Positions 24,869-34,073 of a stretch of DNA of 64,000 nucleotides are shown here, one piece after another. Position 1 is the first letter of the stretch. Each line of letters begins with the position of its first letter. Made by a program: the position numbers and the translations under genes. This DNA is from Mesorhizobium_G sp049840935 (GTDB lineage Bacteria > Pseudomonadota > Alphaproteobacteria > Rhizobiales > Rhizobiaceae), in NCBI GenBank assembly GCA_049840935.1, contig JASGJA010000010.1, positions 62,001 to 126,000 on the forward strand, given 5' to 3'. The notes under the pieces are model-generated. The model ran no database searches and was not told the DNA's origin. It saw only the letters and a program-made list of their open reading frames with translations.

Positions 24869-25010
24869 TCCAGAGGGTCAAAATTCCGCGTGAAATTTGC
24901 CAATGACCGTGCAAAGGTGCCGGCTAAGCGGTGGCTGAAGTGCTATCCGCGAGGCTTGGTCGTGCCTTGCACGATGGGCAGATAAGAACAACCGACAGGG
25001 TGTGGATCAC

Positions 25011-26018
25011 ATGAAACGTTTTGTACTCGGCCTTCTGGCCGCTACCGCTATGGCTACCTCTGCTTTTGCCGAGGACATTCAGCCTGCACTGCTTTTCGAT
25101 CTCGGCGGCAAGTTCGACAAGTCGTTCAACGAAGCAGCCTATAACGGCGCCGAGAAGTTCAAGACCGAAAGCGGCATTTCATATGTGGAGTTCGAGGTCT
25201 CGAACGCTTCGCAGCGCGAACAGGCACTGCGCCGCTTCGCTGAGGATGGCCGCAATCCGGTAGTCATGGTTGGCTTCTCATGGTCGGACGCGCTCGCCAA
25301 GATCGCCGACGAATTCCCTGAAACCAAGTTCGCTATCATCGACATGGTGGTCGATAAGCCGAATGTGCGCTCCGTGGTGTTCAAGGAGGAGGAAGGCTCC
25401 TATCTCGCTGGCGTGATGGCGGGCATGGCTTCCAAGTCCAAGAAGGTCGGCTTCGTCGGCGGCATGGACATCCCGCTGATTCGTAAGTTCGGCTGCGGCT
25501 ATGTCGGCGGCGCGAAGGCCGCAGGCGCAACGGACGTCATCCAGAACATGACCGGCGACACGCCTGCCGCATGGAACGATCCGACGAAGGGCGGCGAAAT
25601 CGCCAAGTCGCAGATCGATCAGGGCGCGGACGTGGTCTACGCCGCAGCCGGTGGCACGGGCGTGGGCGTTTTGCAGGCTGCTGCTGACGCAGGCAAGCTC
25701 GGCGTCGGCGTCAATTCCAACCAGAACGGCCTCTTGCCGGGCAAGATCCTGACCTCGATGATCAAGCGCGTTGACGTTGCGGTCTACGATGCTTTCACCA
25801 CGGCGAAGGACGGTTCGTTCAAGCCGGGCATCAATGTTCTCGGTCTTAAGGAAGACGGCGTTGGCGTCGCAATGGACGACAACAACAAGCCGCTCGTTAC
25901 GCCTGAAATGATCGCTGCAGTGGATAAGGCCAAGGCCGACATCATCGCTGGCACGATCAAGGTTCACGACTACATGACGCGACAATCAGTGCCCATATTG
26001 ATTGCTGGTGTGAAATAA
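25011..26018 (+). CDS. BMP-family ABC transporter substrate-binding lipoprotein-like protein
   Basis: 335 residues. Sec signal peptide KRFVLGLLAATAMATSAFA, without a lipobox Cys, so probably a soluble periplasmic protein. The BMP/Med fold shows ALLFDLGGKFDKSFNEAAYNG, NPVVMVGFSW, EGSYLAGVMAGMASKSKKVGFVGGMDIPLI, QGADVVYAAAGGTGVGVLQAA and GKILTSMIKRVDVAVYDAF. BMP proteins bind purine and related nucleosides for ATP-driven uptake. The downstream ATPase, two permeases and nucleoside-catabolic enzymes support nucleoside import. The ATG at 25011 is chosen; the in-frame GTG at 25002 lacks spacing from AGGG. A strong terminator follows, which should give SBP-rich expression relative to the rest. Confidence 0.93.
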   Translation: MKRFVLGLLAATAMATSAFAEDIQPALLFDLGGKFDKSFNEAAYNGAEKFKTESGISYVEFEVSNASQREQALRRFAEDGRNPVVMVGFSWSDALAKIADEFPETKFAIIDMVVDKPNVRSVVFKEEEGSYLAGVMAGMASKSKKVGFVGGMDIPLIRKFGCGYVGGAKAAGATDVIQNMTGDTPAAWNDPTKGGEIAKSQIDQGADVVYAAAGGTGVGVLQAAADAGKLGVGVNSNQNGLLPGKILTSMIKRVDVAVYDAFTTAKDGSFKPGINVLGLKEDGVGVAMDDNNKPLVTPEMIAAVDKAKADIIAGTIKVHDYMTRQSVPILIAGVK

Positions 26019-26023
26019 ACGTG

Positions 26024-26049
26024 AAAGGCCGCCAATTGGCGGCCTTTTT
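26024..26049. terminator. Bidirectional terminator between BMP gene and slyX
   Basis: AAAGGCCGCC-AATT-GGCGGCCTTT with T-runs: a perfect ten-base stem, six bases after the BMP stop and just before the convergent slyX stop, so usable from both sides. Confidence 0.9.
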
Positions 26050-26052
26050 GTT

Positions 26053-26256
26053 TTACCAGTGAGGCGGTTTGGTCACCTCATGTCCGGGCGCGGCCTGTTC
26101 TTCAAGAGCCAGAAATCGCTCGGTCAGCGCATCCAGCTTCTTCTGCATGCGATCGATAACTTTCCATTGTTCGGCTATTTGTTCCGACAATTGCTCGATC
26201 ATGCGTTCCTGCTCGGCGGCGCGAACCTCCAGATGCACAACCCGGCTGCTTTCCAC
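26053..26256 (-). CDS. slyX: SlyX family protein
   Basis: 67 residues, coiled-coil: LEVRAAEQERMIEQLSEQ, IAEQWKVIDRMQKKLDALTE, then RFLALEEQ and the family-typical terminal PPHW (SlyX ends PPHY). GTG at 26256 is chosen (VESSRVVHLEV), with GGGAG about nine bases upstream; it gives the usual length of about 70 residues. Function is unknown. It sits on the opposite strand between the BMP binding-protein gene and the ATPase gene, an unusual interruption of a transporter operon. Confidence 0.82.
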   Translation of the reverse strand: MESSRVVHLEVRAAEQERMIEQLSEQIAEQWKVIDRMQKKLDALTERFLALEEQAAPGHEVTKPPHW

Positions 26257-26443
26257 TATTTGCGCTCCCTTGCGTTGCTGACGCCATGTTGCCTGTGCGT
26301 TTCTGGCAAGGCAATCGCGCACCTGCTCCTACGGAAATTGACAAGCCCACAAGGAATTGTCGAAACTGCAATTGCGGGCAACGGGAACTTGCTCGCTCCG
26401 TCACCGTCCGATCAACGAGGCGGCGGCAATAATAGGGGTAAAC

Positions 26444-27975
26444 ATGGCCGAACTCGCAATTGCGCTCAGCGGCATAAACAAGAGCTTTGGCCCCGTCCAC
26501 GCCAATCGCGATATTAATCTCGAAGTGCAGCGCGGCACCATTCACGGAATTATTGGCGAGAACGGCGCTGGCAAGTCCACGCTCATGTCGATTCTGTATG
26601 GCTTCTATCAGGCCGATAGCGGGGAAATTCGCGTCAACGGCAATGCCGTAAGCATCAAGACGCCGAATGACGCCATCGCAGCGGGCATCGGCATGGTGCA
26701 CCAACACTTCATGCTGGTGGAGAATTTCACCGTTCTGGAGAACATCATTCTCGGCGCGGAGGGCGAGCCGCTGCTGAACAAGTCCATCGCCAAGGCGCGT
26801 TCGGAACTCGCGCGGCTCGAACGCGAATATGGGCTGGAAGTCGATCCAGACGCGCTGATCGAAGAATTGCCTGTTGGTTTGCAACAACGCGTAGAGATTC
26901 TGAAGGCACTCTATCGCGGCGCAGACATTCTCATTCTCGATGAGCCGACCGGCGTGCTGACCCCAGCCGAAGCCGATCACTTGTTCCGCATTTTGAAGCA
27001 ACTCAAGGAGCAGGGCAAAACGGTCATTCTGATCACGCATAAGCTGCGAGAGATTATGGCTATCACCGACAATGTATCGGTGATGCGGCAAGGCACGATG
27101 GTCGCCACCCGCGAAACCAAGGGGACGACCGTCGAGGAGCTTGCCGAACTCATGGTTGGCAGGCGCGTGCTTCTGCGCGTCCAGAAGGGCGAGGCGAATC
27201 CCGGCGAGGTGAAGCTGTCGGTGCGCAATCTGACCGTTCGGGATTCGCGCAAGGTCACGATGGTCGATGATGTGTCCTTCGACATTCGCGCGGGCGAGAT
27301 TGTCGGTATCGCCGGCGTTGCGGGCAACGGCCAGTCGGAACTAATCGAGGCGATTGCAGGAACTCGCCGCGCTGTGTCGGGTGCGGTGATGCTCGACGGC
27401 AAGCCGATCGACGTGACCGGCACCGCCGACCCTGGCGAATTGCGGGACCGCGGTTTGGCGCATGTGCCGGAGGACAGGCACCATGTCGGCCTCGTGTTGG
27501 CCTTTGAGGAAGCCGAAAATTCAATTCTCGGCTATCATGACAAGCCGCAATATCTGAACGGGCCATTTCTCAATCTGAATGCCATCGAGGACGACGCCAC
27601 GGCCAAGATTCAGGCTTACGATATCGTCCGACCAACCCGCATCTCAAAACCGCGAATTTCTCCGGCGGCAATCAGCAGAAGATCGTTTTAGCGCGCGAGA
27701 TCGAGCAAGACCCCGGCGTTCTTGTTGTCGGGCAGCCGACGCGCGGCGTGGACGTCGGCGCGATCGAGTTCATCCACAAACGCCTTATCGCTATGCGAGA
27801 CGCGGGCAAGGCTGTCCTGGTCATCTCCGTGGAACTGGATGAAATCCGCTCGCTATCGGACCGCATATTGGTGATGTTCGCAGGTCGCATTGTTGGCGAA
27901 CGCGGACCAGAGGCAACCGAAGGCGAGTTGGGCCTGCTTATGGCTGGCGTCGAGCACAAGGAAGCTGCTGAATGA
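26444..27975 (+). CDS. ABC transporter ATPase, nucleoside (BMP/YufO type), one frameshift
   Basis: Tandem-domain ATPase like those of sugar and nucleoside CUT2-type systems, close to 510 residues when repaired. Domain 1: Walker A GENGAGKST, VGLQQRVEILKAL (signature), Walker B ILILDEPTGVLTPAE. Domain 2: degenerate Walker A GVAGNGQSEL, then NFSGGNQQKIVLAREIE and VVGQPTRGVDVGAIEFI. Reading stops at 27691 in the first frame, but the conserved signature continues in another frame; restoring one C near 27628 (ATCGTCCG to ATCCGTCCG) gives DIRPTNPHLKTANFSGG. The stop overlaps the next ATG by four bases. It starts 425 bp after the BMP gene, with slyX and a terminator between, so it needs its own promoter or readthrough. 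Confidence 0.9.
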
Positions 27976-29111
27976 GCGCCCCGTTCGCAAAACTGCCGCG
28001 TTGGGCGGATTATGGATTGATCCCGCTCATCAACCTGTTCGTCGCTTTCATCGTTGCCGGGCTCGTCGTCATGCTCGTTGGCGAAAATCCGTTCCGCGCG
28101 GCTATGATACTTGTCGAAGGCGCTTTCGGGCGTGGGCAGAACATCGCCTATACACTATACTACGCAACGAATTTCATCTTCACCGGGCTTGCTGTGGCCG
28201 TCGCGTTCCATGCGGGGCTGTTCAATATTGGCGGTGAGGGACAGGCCTATATAGCCGGGCTCGGCGTCGCCTTTGTTGCGCTGTCGCTGGATACTGTCCT
28301 GCCGTGGTATCTCACATTCCCCATCGCAATCGTCGCGGCGGCGGGCTTTGGAGCCTTGTGGGCCCTGATCCCAGCCTATCTGCAGGCAAAACGTGATTCC
28401 CACATCGTCATCACGACGATTATGTTCAATTACATCGCAGGCAGCCTGATGGTTTACATGCTTGTCGATGTAATCAAGCCGCTTGGGTCGATGGCTCCGC
28501 AAACCCGGCCTTTCGAGGCTGGCGCGCAACTACCCAAGCTGAACTGGATCATCGAACTGTTCGGCGCGAAAATCAGGTCTGCGCCGCTGAACCTGTCCTT
28601 CATCCTCGCGCTCATCATGGCCTATCTGGTTTGGCTGCTGATCTGGCGCACCAAGCTCGGCTATGAAATCCGCACGCTCGGTTTCAGCTCCAAAGCCGCG
28701 CGCTACGCGGGCATTTCAAAGTCACGCATAATCATAATCACAATGCTCATTTCCGGTGCGCTCGCGGGCATGATGGCGCTCAACCCGACAATGGGCGACC
28801 AGCACAATGTCTCTCTGGATTTCGTATCGCAGGCGGGGTTTGTCGGCATCGCTGTTGCGCTTATGGGCCGCTCGCATCCGGCGGGCATCATTCCGGCGGC
28901 AATCCTGTTCGGTGCGCTCTATCAGGGAGGCGCGGAACTCGCATTCGAAATGCCAAATATTTCGCGCGACATGATCGTGATTATTCAAGGTCTGGTGATC
29001 CTGTTCGCGGGCGCGCTCGAACATATGTTCAGGCCAACGATCCAGACATTGTTTGCAAGCCTCAGTCCAAGGTCGGTGGGCCTAGGCGCCGCGAAGAAAG
29101 AGGGGGCGTGA
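27972..29111 (+). CDS. ABC transporter permease 1, nucleoside (YufP-like)
   Basis: 379 residues with about nine or ten hydrophobic helices. The inner-membrane permease hallmark GLAVAVAFHAGLFNIGGEGQ is seen at about residues 74-93, IVITTIMFNYIAGSL around 140 and SGALAGMMALNPTMG near 261. It matches the BPD_transp_2 group used with BMP binding proteins. The start ATGA overlaps the ATPase stop; the next permease begins one base after this stop, so translational coupling is likely. Confidence 0.92.
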   Translation: MSAPFAKLPRWADYGLIPLINLFVAFIVAGLVVMLVGENPFRAAMILVEGAFGRGQNIAYTLYYATNFIFTGLAVAVAFHAGLFNIGGEGQAYIAGLGVAFVALSLDTVLPWYLTFPIAIVAAAGFGALWALIPAYLQAKRDSHIVITTIMFNYIAGSLMVYMLVDVIKPLGSMAPQTRPFEAGAQLPKLNWIIELFGAKIRSAPLNLSFILALIMAYLVWLLIWRTKLGYEIRTLGFSSKAARYAGISKSRIIIITMLISGALAGMMALNPTMGDQHNVSLDFVSQAGFVGIAVALMGRSHPAGIIPAAILFGALYQGGAELAFEMPNISRDMIVIIQGLVILFAGALEHMFRPTIQTLFASLSPRSVGLGAAKKEGA

Positions 29112-29112
29112 G

Positions 29113-30081
29113 ATGGATTTCCTGAACGCCCTCGTCCTCATTCTGGACTCGACCATCAGGCTCAGCGTTCCCCTGCTTCTTGCCTGTCTCGCAGGGCTTT
29201 ATTCCGAGCGCGCGGGCGTGTTCGACATCGGACTCGAAGGCAAGATGCTGGCGGGAGCTTTCGCAGGCGCTGCCGGGGCCGCGGTGACGGGCTCGGCTTG
29301 GCTCGGCCTGCTGTGCGGCATTCTGGTTTCGGTTGGCATGGCATTGGTGCACGGCTTTGCGTCGATCACCCATCGCGGCAATCAGATCGTTTCCGGCGTG
29401 GCCATTAACTTCATTGCCGCCGGTTCGACAATCATTCTGGGGCAGGCTTGGTTTCAGCAGGGCGGACGTACGCCCGCTTTGGGTGCGGCGCAGCGCTTTG
29501 AAGCAATCGAGCTACCGGGTGCGGCGGCATTGCGCGACGTGCCGTTGGTCGGCCAGATCTATTCCGAACTTTTGTCGGGCCACTCGCTGCTGACTTACTT
29601 TGCGTTCCTGATGGTTCCGTTCACGTGGTGGGTGCTTTACCGTACACGGTTCGGCTTGCGTCTTCGCGCCGTAGGTGAAAACCCCGCCGCTGTTGATACG
29701 GCGGGCGTGTCCGTGGCGTGGCTGCGTTATCGCGCCGTCATCTGCACCGGCATTTTGACGGGCATTGCCGGATGCTATCTCTCAATGGTCCAGAATGCAG
29801 GCTTCGTGAAAGACATGACGGCGGGCAAAGGCTTCATCGCGCTCGCCGCGCTGATCTTTGCCAAGTGGAAGCCCGTGAATGCTATGTTCGCCTGCCTGCT
29901 GTTCGGCTTTCTCGACGCCGCGTCAATCCGCTTGCAGGGAACACCGATCATGGGCGTGCGTGTGCCGGTGCAGTTGATGCAGGCTCTGCCGTATATCCTG
30001 ACGGTGATCCTGCTGGCAGGCTTTATCGGCAAGGCGATCCCGCCGCGCGCGGGCGGCGTGCCTTATGTGAAGGAGCGCTAG
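29113..30081 (+). CDS. ABC transporter permease 2, nucleoside (YufQ-like)
   Basis: 322 residues, again BPD_transp_2: LSVPLLLACLAGLYSERAGVFDIGLEGKML is the paired N-terminal signature, HRGNQIVSGVAINFIAAG follows, and GENPAAVDTAGVSVAWLRYRAV is the conserved cytoplasmic (EAA-like) loop. It pairs with the preceding permease as a heterodimer. Cytidine deaminase starts immediately at its stop codon, tying import to nucleoside salvage. Confidence 0.92.
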   Translation: MDFLNALVLILDSTIRLSVPLLLACLAGLYSERAGVFDIGLEGKMLAGAFAGAAGAAVTGSAWLGLLCGILVSVGMALVHGFASITHRGNQIVSGVAINFIAAGSTIILGQAWFQQGGRTPALGAAQRFEAIELPGAAALRDVPLVGQIYSELLSGHSLLTYFAFLMVPFTWWVLYRTRFGLRLRAVGENPAAVDTAGVSVAWLRYRAVICTGILTGIAGCYLSMVQNAGFVKDMTAGKGFIALAALIFAKWKPVNAMFACLLFGFLDAASIRLQGTPIMGVRVPVQLMQALPYILTVILLAGFIGKAIPPRAGGVPYVKER

Positions 30082-30474
30082 ATGAGCCGCGATCTGTTTG
30101 AAGCCGCAACCGAGGCGATGGCAAAAGCCTATGCGCCATATTCGAAATTTCCGGTGGGGGCCGCACTTCGCACCGAAGATGGCCGCGTTTTCTCCGGCGC
30201 AAATATAGAGGTCGCGTCCTATCCCGAAGGCTGGTGCGCTGAAACAACCGCGCTTGGGCATTACATCATGGGCGGCGGTGGCAAGATTACCGAAATCGCA
30301 GTCGTGGCCGAGCGCATGGCGCGAGTCACGCCTTGTGGCGGCTGCCGCCAGCGGCTTGCCGAATTCACGACCGCCGACACCAAGCTGCATTTGTGCGACG
30401 AAACGGGCGTGGTGGAAACTGTGACCATGGGCGAAATTCTGCCATTCGGATTTCGCGGCGACATTCTTAAATGA
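30082..30474 (+). CDS. cdd: Cytidine deaminase
   Basis: 130 residues, the homotetrameric zinc enzyme converting cytidine and deoxycytidine to uridine and deoxyuridine. Motifs: YAPYSKFPVGAAL, NIEVASYPEGWCAETTAL (Cys ligand and catalytic Glu; the usual CAE) and TPCGGCRQRLAEF (PCxxC zinc ligands). It starts directly at the permease stop and its own stop overlaps the next ATG by four bases, so it is tightly coupled. Confidence 0.96.
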   Translation: MSRDLFEAATEAMAKAYAPYSKFPVGAALRTEDGRVFSGANIEVASYPEGWCAETTALGHYIMGGGGKITEIAVVAERMARVTPCGGCRQRLAEFTTADTKLHLCDETGVVETVTMGEILPFGFRGDILK

Positions 30475-31274
30475 GCGCGGTCGATGTTCTTGTCGAGCGG
30501 TTGAGCGGCCTCGTGCCGACAACGGCAATTGTGCTCGGCTCCGGGTTGGGCGATCTGGTTGAATCCGTGAAAAAGCCGATCCGTGTGGCCTATCGCGATT
30601 TGCCGGGGTTCCCGGTAGGCGGCGTCTCCGGTCACAGCGGCGAGGTGGTTGCGGGTTATCTGTCAGATGTGCCGGTTCTGGTGCTGGCTGGTCGCGCTCA
30701 CTATTACGAGCATGGCAACGCAGCGGTCATGCGGCCTGTATTGGAAGCGTTGGTGGGCCTCGGCATCACCAAGCTGTTTCTCACCAATGCGGCTGGTTCG
30801 ATCGATACGGACATGCCACCCGGCTCGTTGATGATGATTACGGATCACATCAATTTTTCGGGCTCGAATCCATTGTTCGGTGAGCCTACGGACCGTCGCT
30901 TTGTGGGCATGACCGAAGCCTATGATGGCAAACTGCGCAATGCTTTGGAGAAAGCGGCGGCAGCGAGTCATACGCCACTGCATCAGGGCGTTTATATGTG
31001 GTTTTCCGGGCCATCCTTTGAAACGCCTGCGGAAATCCGCGTAGCGCGCATGATGGGCGCAAACGCGGTCGGAATGTCGACTGTGCCGGAGGTCATTCTG
31101 GCGCGCTTTTTCGGCATTCGCGTTGCGGCCTGTTCCGTCATCACCAACTATGCGGCGGGAATGACTGGCGCAGAACTCTCACATGATGAAACGCGCGAAG
31201 TCGCGCCGCGTGGTGGAGCAAAGCTGGGCCGATTGCTGCAATATTTGTTCGCGTCCGGCAATCTGGATTTCTGA
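30471..31274 (+). CDS. punA: Purine-nucleoside phosphorylase
   Basis: 267 residues of the trimeric (mammalian-type, PNP/MTAP) family: IVLGSGLGDLVESV (phosphate-binding start), PGFPVGGVSGHSGEVVAGYL, LVLAGRAHYYEHG, LFLTNAAGSID, YMWFSGPSFETPAEIRVARMMGANAVGMSTVPE. It splits purine nucleosides with phosphate into base plus ribose-1-P. It is next to deoA, so the operon covers purine and pyrimidine nucleosides after import. Confidence 0.93.
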   Translation: MSAVDVLVERLSGLVPTTAIVLGSGLGDLVESVKKPIRVAYRDLPGFPVGGVSGHSGEVVAGYLSDVPVLVLAGRAHYYEHGNAAVMRPVLEALVGLGITKLFLTNAAGSIDTDMPPGSLMMITDHINFSGSNPLFGEPTDRRFVGMTEAYDGKLRNALEKAAAASHTPLHQGVYMWFSGPSFETPAEIRVARMMGANAVGMSTVPEVILARFFGIRVAACSVITNYAAGMTGAELSHDETREVAPRGGAKLGRLLQYLFASGNLDF

Positions 31275-31279
31275 CCGAG

Positions 31280-32599
31280 ATGCTGCCGCAGGAAATCATA
31301 CGCAAAAAGCGCGATGGGAAATCGCTGTCGCAGGAAGAGATTGCGCAGTTCGTAGCGGGCCTGACTTCTGGCGCGGTCAGTGAGGGCCAAGTGGCCGCGC
31401 TGGCAATGGCGGTATTCTTCAACGGAATGAGCCGTGATGAGGCAGTGTCGCTGACGCTGGCCATGCGCGACTCCGGCGAGGTGCTGAACTGGTCGGATTT
31501 GCCCGGTCCAGTAACTGACAAGCATTCGACGGGCGGCGTGGGTGACAATGTTTCGCTGATGCTTGCGCCCATTGTCGCGAGTTGTGGCGCTTACGTCCCG
31601 ATGATTTCTGGCCGTGGCCTTGGTCATACCGGCGGCACGCTGGACAAGATGGATTCGATTCCGGGCTATATGAGCCAGCCGCCCAACCAGCTGTTTCGCC
31701 AAACTGTCATGGAAGCGGGTTGCGCAATCATCGGCCAAACCGCCGATCTGGCTCCTGCGGACAAGCGCTTTTATGCTATCCGCGACGTGACGGCGACGGT
31801 CGAATCCGTGCCGCTCATCACCGCGTCGATTCTTTCGAAAAAGCTTGCAGCTGGCCTGCAATCGCTTGTGCTGGACGTAAAGGTTGGCAGCGGCGCGTTC
31901 ATGCAGCGGGCGCGTGATGCCAATGCATTGGCGACCAGCCTCGTAGAGGTCGCGAATGGCGCGGGCCTTAAAACCACTGCACTCATAACGAACATGAATG
32001 AGCCGCTTGCGTCAGCGGCGGGCAATGCGGTCGAAGTGGCGAACGCGGTTGATTTCCTGACGGGGCGCCGCCGCGATACACGCCTGCTTACGGTTACGCT
32101 CGCGCTTGCCGCCGAAATGCTTATCTCGGCAGGCATCACCTCCACCAATCAGCAGGCTATGCGGCTCGCGCGTGATGCGCTGGAGAGCGGCAGCGCGGCG
32201 GAGTCTTTCGCGCGCATGGTCGCTTTGTTGGGCGGTCCGGCGGACTTCATGGAAAAAATGCACGAGCATTTGCCGACAACGCCAATCCAACGCGCGGTTA
32301 AGGCAGAGCAAAGCGGCTTCGTTCGCGAAATATCGACCCGTGATATCGGTATCGCCGTTGTCGATCTGGGAGGTGGTCGTACGCGGCCGCAAGACAGTGT
32401 CGACCACGCGGTCGGCCTGACTGAACTATTGCAGGTGGGGACAGAGGTTCATGAGGGTGATGCGCTGGCTATCGTCCATGCGCGTTCCGAAGATGATTTT
32501 CAACGCGCTGCTCAGCATGTTCGCATTGCATATATAGTCGGGGAGCCGCGACCTGCCCCCGCCAAGAGTGTCCAGCGCAGAATCAGCGTTCGTTATTGA
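31280..32599 (+). CDS. deoA: Thymidine phosphorylase
   Basis: 439 residues. N-terminal helical domain with ILRK-like IIRKKRDGKSLSQEEIAQFV, then DLPGPVTDKHSTGGVGDNVS (phosphate binding), SGRGLGHTGGTLDKMDSIPGY, the family signature near 170 (IRDVTATVESVPLITASILSKKLA) and VLDVKVGSGAFM. It converts thymidine or deoxyuridine plus phosphate to the base and deoxyribose-1-P. It ends a seven-gene (with BMP) import/catabolism run; its 3' end overlaps the convergent protease gene by seven bases. Confidence 0.95.
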   Translation: MLPQEIIRKKRDGKSLSQEEIAQFVAGLTSGAVSEGQVAALAMAVFFNGMSRDEAVSLTLAMRDSGEVLNWSDLPGPVTDKHSTGGVGDNVSLMLAPIVASCGAYVPMISGRGLGHTGGTLDKMDSIPGYMSQPPNQLFRQTVMEAGCAIIGQTADLAPADKRFYAIRDVTATVESVPLITASILSKKLAAGLQSLVLDVKVGSGAFMQRARDANALATSLVEVANGAGLKTTALITNMNEPLASAAGNAVEVANAVDFLTGRRRDTRLLTVTLALAAEMLISAGITSTNQQAMRLARDALESGSAAESFARMVALLGGPADFMEKMHEHLPTTPIQRAVKAEQSGFVREISTRDIGIAVVDLGGGRTRPQDSVDHAVGLTELLQVGTEVHEGDALAIVHARSEDDFQRAAQHVRIAYIVGEPRPAPAKSVQRRISVRY

Positions 32600-33147
32600 A
32601 CGAGCAACAAAGTGTGGTCCTGAACCTGAAAGCGGTCCAGACGGCGCAGAAAGCTCATGCCCACCAGCGTTATGTGCAGGTCGGAGTCCTGAAGGATCAA
32701 CGCTTCGACGTCCTTCACGCGAATGCGCCCGATTTCCATTGATCCGATCATCACGGCTGCGGCAAGTGTCTTGCCGTTCGCGGTCTGCACCTCATGCTGA
32801 AAATCGCTCTGCTTCAACTTGATTCCAGCCTTTATCGCTGTGCTCACATTAATGGCGACAAGCGTGGCTCCAGTATCTACCAGCGCCTTCACATTGCGGT
32901 CATTGACACGGAACTGTCCTTCAAACTGGCCCTTGGCATCTGCCGGTATAATCACCTTCCGGCCTAGCGGCTGGGCGGTCGCGCGTTCCGTTTCAATGGT
33001 GTTGACAGCCGAAACCGTCGCTTCATCGGGAGCTGGCGTGATGACCCAGCGTGCAAATTCATGCAGCCGCACACCGTCTTCCCGGCCCGCCGAGAACCAC
33101 GAGATAAAAAGCACGATACCCGCAAAAGCGATTGCCAGACGCAGCAT
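32593..33147 (-). CDS. Membrane-anchored retropepsin-like aspartic protease (TIGR02281 clan AA)
   Basis: 184 residues. One N-terminal membrane helix (LRLAIAFAGIVLFISWFSAG), a linker, then a single retropepsin-like lobe: VNDRNVKALVDTGATLVAINVSTAI with the catalytic DTGAT, and LVGMSFLRRLDRFQV carrying the second conserved motif. As only one lobe is present it should work as a homodimer on the periplasmic side. Substrates are unknown; relatives are widespread in alphaproteobacteria. Confidence 0.88.
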   Translation of the reverse strand: MLRLAIAFAGIVLFISWFSAGREDGVRLHEFARWVITPAPDEATVSAVNTIETERATAQPLGRKVIIPADAKGQFEGQFRVNDRNVKALVDTGATLVAINVSTAIKAGIKLKQSDFQHEVQTANGKTLAAAVMIGSMEIGRIRVKDVEALILQDSDLHITLVGMSFLRRLDRFQVQDHTLLLVQ

Positions 33148-33261
33148 GACCCCTCCGAAACCCCTACCCTATTTATAGGAAAGTCGTGGCAAAGAGGCTA
33201 ATGTGAACCGGAGGTTTTTCGCATCCGCGGTTACGAATCCTTTACGTCAGCGAGATTGCGC

Positions 33262-33891
33262 TTACTTTGTGCCGTACATACGGTCGCCCGCATCTCCCAG
33301 ACCGGGCAGGATATAGCCCTTTTCGTTCAATTGCCGGTCGATGGATGCGGTGAACACCGGCACGTCCGGGTGCGCAGTGGTGAAGCGCTCTATTCCTTCA
33401 GGAGCCGCCAGCAAGCAGAGAAACCGGATATTTGTCGCGCCGCGTTCCTTGAGCTTGTCTATTGCGGAAATCGCGGAATTCGCAGTTGCCAGCATTGGGT
33501 CCACCACGATGATTAAACGGTCTGCGAGATCGCTTGGCGCTTTGAAGAAATATTCGATTGCTTCCAGCGTTTCGTGATCACGGTAAAGGCCGATATGCGC
33601 AACGCGCGCAGCCGGAACAAGATCGAGCAGACCCTCAAGCAAGCCGTTACCCGCGCGCAGAACTGAGGCAAACACCAGCTTCTTGCCTTCCAGCGTCGGC
33701 GCGTCCATCGTTTCCATGGGCGTTTCGATCTTCATGGTGGTGAGTTCGAGATTGCGCGTCACTTCATAGCCAAGCAGCAGGGAAATTTCCCGCAACAGGC
33801 GGCGGAAACCCGCTGTTGAAGTGTCCTTGTTCCGCATGATGCTGAGCTTGTGCTGCACCAGCGGATGATCGACAACGGTCACGTTTTTCAC
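33262..33891 (-). CDS. upp: Uracil phosphoribosyltransferase
   Basis: 209 residues, the usual length. Joins uracil and PRPP to UMP. Motifs: VVDHPLVQHKLSIMRNKDTST, VLRAGNGLLEGLLDLVPAARVAHIGLYRD, the PRPP loop VDPMLATANSA and GLGDAGDRMYGT at the C-terminus that binds uracil. GTG at 33891 is chosen because TTGGAG lies just upstream. Placed after the nucleoside operon on the other strand, it salvages the uracil that such an operon yields. Confidence 0.96.
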   Translation of the reverse strand: MKNVTVVDHPLVQHKLSIMRNKDTSTAGFRRLLREISLLLGYEVTRNLELTTMKIETPMETMDAPTLEGKKLVFASVLRAGNGLLEGLLDLVPAARVAHIGLYRDHETLEAIEYFFKAPSDLADRLIIVVDPMLATANSAISAIDKLKERGATNIRFLCLLAAPEGIERFTTAHPDVPVFTASIDRQLNEKGYILPGLGDAGDRMYGTK

Positions 33892-34073
33892 GGCAATCTC
33901 CAACAAATCCGGCGAGCATACTAACTACATGCGTTGCGCATGTAAGGCCTTGCGATGGCGTGGCCACAATTTTATCCCCGCGTCTGTTCACCGCGTCTTA
34001 GGTAATGGTGTGGTTGGGGACGATCAGCTATGGTCCCGCCAAAATTTGCGTGGCCAATATTAATTGGATCGAC

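Noticed and set aside
24870..25010. Purine riboswitch upstream of the BMP gene
   Set aside because: No conserved three-way junction elements could be recognised in the 140 bp.
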